Below are positions 16,585-24,681 of a stretch of DNA of 64,000 bases, one piece after another. Under the pieces are notes generated by a model. It saw only the letters and a list, made by a program, of their open reading frames with translations. It was not told the origin of the DNA and ran no database searches. How positions within the stretch are numbered: position 1 is the first letter of the stretch; every line of letters starts with the position of its first letter. Made by a program: the position numbers and the translations under genes. The DNA comes from Pelagibius sp028280305 (GTDB lineage Bacteria > Pseudomonadota > Alphaproteobacteria > Kiloniellales > Kiloniellaceae). The DNA lies in assembly GCF_965233615.1 (NCBI RefSeq), contig NZ_OZ247495.1; one strand, 5' to 3'.

Positions 16585-17631
16585 ATGGCGATCATAGTTG
16601 ACAATCGGCCTATCGGATCACAGCAACCCTGCTACCTGGTTGCTGAGATCGGCCTTAACTACAACGGTGACCTGGAACTGGCACGGGAGACAATCGACGC
16701 TGCCAAGCGAAGTGGCGCCGATGCGGTCAAGTTCCAGAACTACGTGACCGAGGATTTCATATCCGATCACAGCCTGACCCATGAGTATATCGAGAACGGC
16801 AAGACTGTCGTCCGCTCCCAGTATGAGATGTTCAAAGCCTACGAGTTGAGCGAGAGCGACCTGGAGGCCTTGTCCGGCTATTGCAGCGACCTTGGAATCG
16901 GATTCCACTCCACGCCCACGAACGCCGAGGGTATCCGTTTACTGGCGGAGCTTGGCGTGGGCGTTCTTAAGAACGGGTCGGACTATCTGACCAATCTCGA
17001 CCTGGTGCGCGCCATGGGCGCAACCGGACTGCCGACCGTGCTTTCCACCGGCATGGCGACAGTGGGGGAGATCGACGACGCGGTTCGAACATTCCGTCAA
17101 ACCGGCAACGACAAGCTCATCCTGTTGCACTGTGTATCGAACTATCCTTGCGACCCAAAGGACCTGAATCTGCGCCGGATCGATACGCTGAGAGACTGTT
17201 TTGGCTGCCCGGTGGGTTTGAGCGACCATAGCGAAGGTGCCATGGCTGCCGCTTTGGCAGTCGGTCGAGGGGCCAGCTGGATCGAGAAACACTTCACTCT
17301 GGACAAGACGCTGCCCGGGCCAGATCACCGTTTTTCCGCCGATCCCGAGGAATTCTCCGCCATGACCGCGGGCGTCCGCCTTGCGGAACAGGCGCTTGGC
17401 TCGCCACGGCTAGGCCCCACGGACAGCGAAGAAGAAGCCCGGCAGGGATGGCGCCTTTCCTGCGTCGCGTCGCGGGCTCTCGAGGCCGACCATCCTTTGC
17501 AGCGCAGCGACATTGCCTTTAACCGCCCGGGCACCGGACTGCCGCCGAAAGGCGTAGACTGGCTCCTGGGCCGCAGAACAAAAAAGGCGCTCCGCAAGGG
17601 CCATGTTTTGACACCGGAAGACCTGTTATGA
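16585..17631 (+). CDS. pseI: Pseudaminic acid synthase
   Basis: A 348-residue NeuB/PseI-family synthase condensing PEP with the six-carbon diacetamido sugar. It has the canonical marks missing from the first paralogue: VAEIGLNYNGDLELA, AVKFQNYVTEDF, FHSTPTN, LSTGMATVGEIDDAV, HCVSNYPC, GLSDHSEG and IEKHFTLDKTLPGPDH. A SAF domain ends the protein (VASRALEADHPLQRSDIAF, TGLPPKGVDWLLGR). The metal-binding histidines in SDHS and DH are intact. The gene starts 31 nt after pseG and overlaps the next methyltransferase by 4 nt. This copy is the best candidate for the main pathway enzyme. Confidence 0.88.
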   Translation: MAIIVDNRPIGSQQPCYLVAEIGLNYNGDLELARETIDAAKRSGADAVKFQNYVTEDFISDHSLTHEYIENGKTVVRSQYEMFKAYELSESDLEALSGYCSDLGIGFHSTPTNAEGIRLLAELGVGVLKNGSDYLTNLDLVRAMGATGLPTVLSTGMATVGEIDDAVRTFRQTGNDKLILLHCVSNYPCDPKDLNLRRIDTLRDCFGCPVGLSDHSEGAMAAALAVGRGASWIEKHFTLDKTLPGPDHRFSADPEEFSAMTAGVRLAEQALGSPRLGPTDSEEEARQGWRLSCVASRALEADHPLQRSDIAFNRPGTGLPPKGVDWLLGRRTKKALRKGHVLTPEDLL

Positions 17632-18314
17632 CAGAGCCAGTAACGTTTGACGCCATCTGGGAAGAAAAGTACGCCAGCGGGCACGCCCAGCGCTACCCAT
17701 GGGATGTCGTCGTCAGCTTTGTTTTTCGGCACGCCCCCCGCGACCGCCCGTGTCAAGAGGTGGCGATCCTTGAGGTCGGCTGCGGAACCGCAAGCAATCT
17801 CTGGTTTGCGGCTCGCGAAGGATTTTCCGTTGCGGGCATCGACGGCAGCGCCAGCGCCATCGACTATGCAAAAAAACGCTTCGCCGAGGACAAACTCGAG
17901 GGCGACCTGCGGGTCGGCGATTTTACAAAGCTGGATTTTCCCGACAACAGCTTCGACTGCATTATCGACAGAGGTGCGCTCACCTGTTGCGGCCATAGCG
18001 CGCTGAAACGGGCGCTTGCGGAGGTTCGGCGCGTTTTGAAACCCGGCGGACACTTCTTCTTCAATCCCTACGCCGACAGCCACAGCAGCGCCAGAGCCGG
18101 CAAGCCCGCCGGTGACGGTCTGGTAAAAGACATCGACGCAGGCAGTCTCGTCGGCGCTGGCCAAATTCACTTTGTCGGCCATCAGCAGCTTATCGAGTTG
18201 ATGGCAACCGGCTGGTCGCTGCATCAGATCCAGCGTCTGGAACTGACGGACATGGTCGCGCCAGAGGGAAGCATCCACGCCGAATGGCGTGTGATAGCCC
18301 AAAAGACATCATGA
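17628..18314 (+). CDS. Class I SAM-dependent methyltransferase
   Basis: A 228-residue methyltransferase overlapping pseI by 4 nt (ATGA). Motif I is ILEVGCGTASNLWFAA, followed by the acidic GIDGSASAIDYAKKRF and the motif FTKLDFPDNSFDCIIDRGAL. The fold is clear; the substrate is not. The tight coupling to pseI and to a second methyltransferase suggests that it modifies the nonulosonic acid or a related sugar of the surface glycan. Confidence 0.75.
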   Translation: MTEPVTFDAIWEEKYASGHAQRYPWDVVVSFVFRHAPRDRPCQEVAILEVGCGTASNLWFAAREGFSVAGIDGSASAIDYAKKRFAEDKLEGDLRVGDFTKLDFPDNSFDCIIDRGALTCCGHSALKRALAEVRRVLKPGGHFFFNPYADSHSSARAGKPAGDGLVKDIDAGSLVGAGQIHFVGHQQLIELMATGWSLHQIQRLELTDMVAPEGSIHAEWRVIAQKTS

Positions 18315-18940
18315 CGACCGAGGAAGACAATCGCCATACGATCGACGTTTTCTCAAGCAGCCTGCTCCAGCACGGCCATGACTTTCGTGCGCTTAACTGG
18401 GGTAGCCAGAAAGGACAGGAAAACCGCTTTCGCATTCTCTGCGAGATCGGCATCGAGACTGCGGACAGTGTTCTTGACGTCGGCTGTGGCTTGGGGGATC
18501 TCTACGGTTATCTGAAGAAACGGGGAACGAAAGTCGATTACAGTGGCCTCGACATCACACCGGACATGGTCGCGGCGGCGCGCGACAAGTTCCCTGAGGC
18601 AAAATTCCGCGAAGGCGGCTTGCTCGACGCAACGCATCTGTCCGACCAGAGCTTCGACTATGTGATTGCAAGCGGGATCTTCTATCTGCGCAGAGACAAG
18701 CCCTTTCAACATCTGGAACGCTCGGCCAGGCGTATGTTCGAACTCTGCCGCAAAGGCGTCGCCTTCAACTGTCTCAGCACATGGGCCGAGCCGGCAGACG
18801 ATGGCAGCGATGAGTACCGCGAAGATCCGGTCAGGTGCTTCGAGTTTTGCAGAACCCTCTCACCCTGGACCGTGCTTCGAACTGATTATCATCCCGGCGA
18901 CTTCACGCTGTATCTTCGCAGACAGGCGCAGCAGTCATGA
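18311..18940 (+). CDS. Second class I SAM-dependent methyltransferase
   Basis: A 209-residue protein starting at ATG 18311, overlapping the previous stop by 4 nt; an earlier in-frame start inside the neighbour is rejected. Motif I is VLDVGCGLGDLYGYL, then SGLDITPDMVAAARDKFP, and LSDQSFDYVIASGIFYLR as the post-motif. The remainder, including FNCLSTWAEPADDGSDEYR, resembles methyltransferases from O-antigen and glycosylation islands. Its sequence differs from the gene before it, so this is not a recent duplication. The substrate is unknown, probably a glycan or its precursor given the operon. Confidence 0.72.
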   Translation: MTTEEDNRHTIDVFSSSLLQHGHDFRALNWGSQKGQENRFRILCEIGIETADSVLDVGCGLGDLYGYLKKRGTKVDYSGLDITPDMVAAARDKFPEAKFREGGLLDATHLSDQSFDYVIASGIFYLRRDKPFQHLERSARRMFELCRKGVAFNCLSTWAEPADDGSDEYREDPVRCFEFCRTLSPWTVLRTDYHPGDFTLYLRRQAQQS

Positions 18941-19650
18941 TTGTCACCATCATGCAGCCGGCCTATCTGCCCTGGCTTGGGTTCTTCGACCGCATTGCCG
19001 CAAGTGATGTATTCATCGTCCTGGATCACGTCGAAATTGACCGAAACAGCAAGACCAAGTTCGCCAACCGCAACCGCATCCGCACGGCGCAGGGCTGGAG
19101 TTGGTTGACCGCACCGATACGCAGCAAAGGGAAACACGGCGAGCTGCGGCTCAACGAGATCGAGATAAACAACGAAACCAGGTGGCGCGCCAAGCACTGG
19201 CGGGCCATTGAGCTCAACTATCGACGTGCACCCTACTTCACCGATTATGCAAAGCGGTTTCAGGAATTGTTCGAAACACCCTGGACGCACCTTGCCGCGC
19301 TCAATTCCGCGGGACTGAAGATTTTCCTGGACGCTTTTGCTCTGGAGAAGAAGATCCTGTCGAGTTCAGAGATGGGTTGCGAGAAAACCAAGGATCACCT
19401 CATCATCGAGTTGTGCCGGAAAGCCGGGGCAAAAACCTACCTCTCCGGGCCGTTCGGGCGAGATTACCTGAACACTGAAGGCTTCCGTGAAGCCGGTATC
19501 GAGCTGCTGTTCCACGACTATGAGCACCCAACATATCGCCAGTGCTTCGATGGCTTTGAGCCCTACATGTCAGCGATCGATCTGTTGTTCAACCACGGTG
19601 CGGCGTCCAAACAGATTCTGCGTCGTCCGGAAAGTCTATCGGCGAGCTAG
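18937..19650 (+). CDS. WbqC-like family protein of surface-glycan clusters
   Basis: A 237-residue protein that overlaps the preceding gene by 4 nt. The opening MIVTIMQPAYLPWLGFFDRI, then VFIVLDHVEIDRNSKTKF and GWSWLTAPI, followed by YLSGPFGRDYLN, are characteristic of the WbqC family, whose members sit in O-antigen and sialic-acid-like operons. The biochemical role of the family is not established. The fold has been proposed to be nucleotidyl- or acyl-transfer related, but nothing in this sequence decides it. It belongs to the pse operon by overlap. Confidence 0.75.
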   Translation: MIVTIMQPAYLPWLGFFDRIAASDVFIVLDHVEIDRNSKTKFANRNRIRTAQGWSWLTAPIRSKGKHGELRLNEIEINNETRWRAKHWRAIELNYRRAPYFTDYAKRFQELFETPWTHLAALNSAGLKIFLDAFALEKKILSSSEMGCEKTKDHLIIELCRKAGAKTYLSGPFGRDYLNTEGFREAGIELLFHDYEHPTYRQCFDGFEPYMSAIDLLFNHGAASKQILRRPESLSAS

Positions 19651-19656
19651 CGTCCT

Positions 19657-20397
19657 GTGGTATCCGAGCCGGTGAACACCTACAGCCAGGGGGAATCTGT
19701 GGCTTCAAGCAAGAACATCCTGATCGTGGCGTCTCATCCCGACGACGAGGTTCTTGGGGTCGGCGGAACAGCGGCCCGGCATGCAGACGAAGGCGACCGG
19801 GTTCACGTGTTGATCATGGCCGAGGGGTCGACTTCCCGCGATGACCAGCGCGACAGCAAAGCCCATGGTCAGGCGATCGATGCGCTGAAGCAGGCCGCGC
19901 GTGCGGCAGCGGACTGTCTGGGCACCGAACCACCCCGCTTCGCCGGCTTGCCGGACAACCGGATGGACCAGTTGGATCTGCTAGACATCGTCAAGCATGT
20001 GGAAGCTGTGGTGAACGACGTCGACCCGCGTATCGTATACACCCATCATGGCGGCGACCTGAACCTCGACCACCGCCTAACCCACCAGGCAGTCCTGACA
20101 GCCTGTCGCCCCCTGCCCGGGACCAAGGTCGAAGCGGTCTATTGCTTCGAAACCCTGTCGAGCAGCGAATGGGCGACACCGGAAATCGGCCAGCCTTTCA
20201 TTCCCTGCCACTTCGTCGACATCGGCAAGCAGCTCGAGAAAAAGCGGGAGGCATTGGGTTGCTACAAACAGGAGATGCGGGCCTTTCCGCATTCACGATC
20301 CATCGAAAACGTCGAACATCTGGCCCGTTTCCGTGGCGGCTGCGTGGGCCTTGATGCGGCAGAAGCCTTCTCGGTCGCCCGCCAGTTGCGCTTCTGA
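19657..20397 (+). CDS. PIG-L/LmbE-family deacetylase
   Basis: A 246-residue zinc-dependent N-deacetylase family protein. The metal-binding motif SHPDDEVLGVGG appears near residue 27 and the downstream THHGGDLNLDHRLTHQAV carries the remaining histidines. Members remove N-acetyl groups from GlcNAc-containing substrates. Here it likely deacetylates an amino sugar or nonulosonic acid of the cluster, to allow a different N-acyl group (inference). The start is uncertain: GTG at 19657 gives the length stated, while GTG at 19699 follows a GGGGGA ribosome site and would remove 14 non-conserved residues. It is 6 nt after the WbqC-like gene, so it belongs to the same transcript. Confidence 0.78.
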   Translation: MVSEPVNTYSQGESVASSKNILIVASHPDDEVLGVGGTAARHADEGDRVHVLIMAEGSTSRDDQRDSKAHGQAIDALKQAARAAADCLGTEPPRFAGLPDNRMDQLDLLDIVKHVEAVVNDVDPRIVYTHHGGDLNLDHRLTHQAVLTACRPLPGTKVEAVYCFETLSSSEWATPEIGQPFIPCHFVDIGKQLEKKREALGCYKQEMRAFPHSRSIENVEHLARFRGGCVGLDAAEAFSVARQLRF

Positions 20398-20469
20398 ATG
20401 GCCGGCTTGTGAAACACAGCCGCGTTGTCGGAGTCCGCGAGGCTGCCGACCGCGCGATCTGGAGGCGCT

Positions 20470-21420
20470 TTGTCCGCTAAGATCCACCCCCCCAAAGGCG
20501 ACCGCGCTCTGGTGACCGGCGCCAACGGTTTCGTTGGCGCCGCGATCTGCCGCCACCTGGCGGCGCGGGGCTGGTCGTTACGCGGCAGTACCCGAAACGA
20601 AACCGCCGCGCTGCCGCAGGGCGTCGAACGGATTGTCACCGGGTCAATCGACGCCGGAACCGATTGGAGCGCCGGCATGGCAGATGTGGACGCTGTCGTT
20701 CACTGCGCCGCGCGGGTCCACGTGCTGGCAGAAAGCGCCCCTGACCCCCTGGCCGCCTTTCGCAAGACCAACGTCGACGCAGCGGCCGCCCTGGCAAGGC
20801 ATGCTGTCGCGCTGGCGGTCCGCCGGATCGTCCTCGTCAGTTCCATCGGCGCGGCAGTGGCGGAAAACCAAGCAGAAACAGCCAATCCCTATCAAAAAAG
20901 CAAACGGGAGGCGGAGACCGCCCTGGCGGAGATCCTGCGGGGAACGGAGACATCCTTGGTCGTTCTGCGGCCTCCCCTGATCTATGGGCCGGGCGCGCCG
21001 GGCAACATCCGCCGCCTGGAGAGCCTGATCGCCAAGGGACTGCCCCTGCCGCTGGCCGGCATCGATAACCGCCGCAGCCTGCTCTACATCGGCAACCTGA
21101 CCAGCGCCGTCGAGGCCGCCCTGAGGGTTGCGGAAGTCTCGGCGTCACCGCTTGCGCTATCCGACGGGCGCGATCTTTCAACCCCGGAGCTGGTGCGCCA
21201 TATTGCGCAGGCAAAAGGAAGGAGCCCGCGCCTTCTGCCCTTTCCTGTCAGCCTGCTGAAGACGCTCGCACGGCTGCTGGGGCGGGAGGCCGCGGTGACG
21301 GCGCTGACAAGCTCTCTGACCATCGACAACGAACCCATCCGAAAGGCCCTTGGTTGGTGCCCACCCTTCAGTGTAGATGAGGGGCTCAAGGCAAGCTTCG
21401 CGACCTCCGCGGAGGCGTGA
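20470..21420 (+). CDS. NAD-dependent 4-epimerase/4-ketoreductase of surface polysaccharide synthesis (WbpV/WbiG-like)
   Basis: Extended SDR protein of 316 residues. The nucleotide loop VTGANGFVGAAICRHL follows shortly after the start; VHCAARVHVLAESAPDPLAAFRKTN in two parts is a mark of UDP-QuiNAc/UDP-sugar ketoreductases (WbpV and WbiG-like). The YxxxK site is NPYQKSKREAE, and PPLIYGPGAPGN follows. TTG at 20470 is chosen as start because GGAGG (20461-20465) sits 4 nt before it; the open frame continues to 20425. It probably forms UDP-N-acetylquinovosamine or -fucosamine for polysaccharide primer synthesis, although the usual partner sugar-phosphate transferase is not in the window. The stop overlaps waaA (GTGA). 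Confidence 0.75.
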   Translation: MSAKIHPPKGDRALVTGANGFVGAAICRHLAARGWSLRGSTRNETAALPQGVERIVTGSIDAGTDWSAGMADVDAVVHCAARVHVLAESAPDPLAAFRKTNVDAAAALARHAVALAVRRIVLVSSIGAAVAENQAETANPYQKSKREAETALAEILRGTETSLVVLRPPLIYGPGAPGNIRRLESLIAKGLPLPLAGIDNRRSLLYIGNLTSAVEAALRVAEVSASPLALSDGRDLSTPELVRHIAQAKGRSPRLLPFPVSLLKTLARLLGREAAVTALTSSLTIDNEPIRKALGWCPPFSVDEGLKASFATSAEA

Positions 21421-22802
21421 CCGGCGAGGGAACAACGGCATTGGGGCAAACACAAGACAGCGGCGGGGAAGAGCAGGCGCCTGCAAACCGGGGCTCGGGC
21501 AGCTTCGGAGCGGCCGCCGCGGGCGCGGTTTTCGGGGGATACCGTCTTCTGGGCAGAGCCGCCGTACCGCTGATCCGCGCCTATTTGCGCCGTCGCATCG
21601 CCCGCGGCCGCGAAGACCCTCAGCGCATCGGCGAGCGTCTCGGCACCCCCTCCCTGCCCCGGCCAAAGGGCGCCGTCGTGTGGCTGCATGCCGCCAGTGT
21701 CGGCGAAGCGGTCTCGCTGCTGCCTTTGATCGAGCGGCTGCAGCGCGACTGGCCGCAATTCTCCCTGCTGATGACCAGCGGCACGGTGACCTCGGCGCGC
21801 CTGATGGCCGAACGCCTGCCCGGCGGGGTCATCCATCAATACGTGCCTGTCGACCTGCCGGGCGCAGTGGAGCGTTTTCTCGATCACTGGCGGCCATCGC
21901 TCAGCCTGATGGTCGAATCGGAATTCTGGCCGAACCTGATCGCAGCGACGACGAAGACGGGCAGTGAGCTGATTCTGCTGAACGGCCGGGTCTCGACAGC
22001 CTCCTATCGATCCTGGCGCCGCTTCCGCCCACTGATCGCAACACTGCTCGGGCAGTTCAGTCTTGTCATGGCGCGCTCGCCGCGCGATCAGAGGCACTTG
22101 CGGGACCTGGGAGCGGCCGGCGCCATCTGCCCGGGCGATCTGAAAGCTGCCGCCGCACCACTTGCCGCCAACCAGACAGATCTCACCGCTCTGCGCGCGG
22201 CTCTTGGCAACCGGCCCCTCTGGCTGGCCGCCTCCACCCATCCCGGCGAGGATGAAATGGCCGGCCAGATCCACCACGCCCTCAAGGCCCGTTTTCCTGA
22301 TCTCCTGACCCTCCTCGTGCCGCGCCATCCCAACCGTGCCGACGCGATCCGCGCCGCACTGGAGGCCCGGCAGTTGACGGTCGCCCAGCGCAGCCGCAAC
22401 GAAACGGTGAGCCCCTCCGGCGACATCTATCTGGCCGATACCATGGGTGAAATGGGGCTTTGGTATCACTTGGCCGAGATTGTTTTCGTTGGTGGTTCCC
22501 TGGTTCCGATTGGCGGCCACAATCTGCTGGAGCCGGCAAAGCTTGGCTGTGCCGTTCTGGCTGGGCCCCATACAGCGAATTTCAGTGAGATGACCGAGGG
22601 CATGACCGCCGCGGGCGCTCTGCAGCAGGTCGCCGACCCCCAGCAACTGCAGGCCGCCGTCGACAGGCTGCTGGCGGACGCCCAAGCCCGCCTTTCGCTG
22701 GCCACCGCCGCGCAGGCCTATGCTGATGCCCAAGCCGGTGTCCTCGACCGGGTGATGCTGGCCCTAACGCCTGCGCTGACCCGGGCCGCTTCGAGAACCT
22801 GA
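21417..22802 (+). CDS. waaA: 3-deoxy-D-manno-octulosonic acid (Kdo) transferase
   Basis: A 461-residue GT-B glycosyltransferase that adds Kdo to lipid A on the inner face of the cytoplasmic membrane. An unusual polar N-terminal extension of about 35 residues precedes the membrane-anchor-like segment. Family marks include GAVVWLHAASVGEAVSLLPL, LLMTSGTVTSARLM, IHQYVPVDLPGAVERFL, LMVESEFWPNLI and the C-terminal VFVGGSLVPIGGHNLLEPA with the catalytic-site glycine loop. It starts at GTG 21417, overlapping the previous stop. Placement at the end of the sugar operon links LPS core assembly with the surface-sugar genes. Confidence 0.9.
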   Translation: MTGEGTTALGQTQDSGGEEQAPANRGSGSFGAAAAGAVFGGYRLLGRAAVPLIRAYLRRRIARGREDPQRIGERLGTPSLPRPKGAVVWLHAASVGEAVSLLPLIERLQRDWPQFSLLMTSGTVTSARLMAERLPGGVIHQYVPVDLPGAVERFLDHWRPSLSLMVESEFWPNLIAATTKTGSELILLNGRVSTASYRSWRRFRPLIATLLGQFSLVMARSPRDQRHLRDLGAAGAICPGDLKAAAAPLAANQTDLTALRAALGNRPLWLAASTHPGEDEMAGQIHHALKARFPDLLTLLVPRHPNRADAIRAALEARQLTVAQRSRNETVSPSGDIYLADTMGEMGLWYHLAEIVFVGGSLVPIGGHNLLEPAKLGCAVLAGPHTANFSEMTEGMTAAGALQQVADPQQLQAAVDRLLADAQARLSLATAAQAYADAQAGVLDRVMLALTPALTRAASRT

Positions 22803-22877
22803 GACCCGCCCCGGCCTCTCCCTCCCTCAAGTGAATTTGATTGGCGCTGATGAGGGCTTCACGGCCATGATCGGGCC

Positions 22878-23888
<1,011 letters not shown>

Positions 23889-23903
23889 GGCTCCGGCTGC
23901 AGC

Positions 23904-24560
23904 CTAGGCTGACGCGTAGATTTTCAGGAAACCGGCAACGGCGGCGGCGACGTGCTCGCGGATCTCCGTGTCGGACGGCGTCTCCTGGACCCCGAGGATG
24001 CAGCGCATGTGAAGCGGATCCTTCAGGCGATAGAGCAGGAAGGCGGCAGCGGCATCAACGTCCGGAACATTGAGATGCCCGCGACGGTCCTGTTCCGCCA
24101 GGTAGGGTGAGAGCGCCGCGACCCAGCGCGTCGGCCCACAGTCGTAAAAGGTCTGTCCCAGTTCCGGGAAACGCCCGGCCTCCGCCACCACGGTGCGAAA
24201 CAGCGCAACGGCCTGCTCCGAGGTGATGAGCAGCAGGAAGCGTGTGCCGAGATCGCTGAGCACGACCTCGGGCTCGGCCTCCGGATCGAGCTGCAAGGTG
24301 TCGATGCCCGAGACCTGATTGCAGTGATTGGTCATCACCGCAGCAAAGAGCACGTCCTTGCCCGGAAAATGGCTGTAGACCGTGCGTTTAGATACCTCCG
24401 CCTCGGCAGCGATGTTGTCCATCGAGACGGCGCCATAGCCGGAATGCAGGAAAAGATCTGCCGCCGCGCAGACAATCGCCGCGCGTTTTGGGGAAGATGA
24501 ATCGCTCTTTTCCGAGGTCTGATCCGTCAGGACCTTGTCACCAGTTATCGCTTCCGACAT
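23904..24560 (-). CDS. TetR-family transcriptional repressor
   Basis: A 218-residue regulator. The N-terminal helix-turn-helix is AAADLFLHSGYGAVSMDNIA, then EAEVSKRTVYSHFPGKDVLF (residues about 35-75). The C-terminal domain belongs to the TetR_C AefR-like type often found with RND or MMPL exporters. ATG at 24560 is preferred over the GTG/ATG pair 6 nt earlier. It is divergent from the MMPL gene, and the spacer holds a 25-bp palindrome overlapping a possible promoter, so it likely represses the exporter operon and itself. The ligand is unknown. Confidence 0.85.
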   Translation of the reverse strand: MSEAITGDKVLTDQTSEKSDSSSPKRAAIVCAAADLFLHSGYGAVSMDNIAAEAEVSKRTVYSHFPGKDVLFAAVMTNHCNQVSGIDTLQLDPEAEPEVVLSDLGTRFLLLITSEQAVALFRTVVAEAGRFPELGQTFYDCGPTRWVAALSPYLAEQDRRGHLNVPDVDAAAAFLLYRLKDPLHMRCILGVQETPSDTEIREHVAAAVAGFLKIYASA

Positions 24561-24570
24561 CACCAATCGC

Positions 24571-24618
24571 TTGACAGTGGGGGTTTGTTCCTATGTAAAC
24601 TGCACAGTGTAGTTTACA
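24571..24618 (+). promoter_or_regulatory. TetR-type operator overlapping the exporter promoter
   Basis: TGTAAACT (24594-24601) and AGTTTACA (24611-24618) form a perfect 8-bp inverted repeat with 9-nt spacing. A TTGACA at 24571-24576 is a good -35 element, with the -10 position falling inside the left arm (TGTAAA, 17-nt spacing). A repressor bound here would block the rightward MMPL promoter and probably the leftward tetR promoter as well. Confidence 0.65.
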
Positions 24619-24681
24619 GATCTAGCAGACTTCTAAAGCTAGCACAATCAACCGGGCATTAGCGACAGTGGGGCAGCAAAG

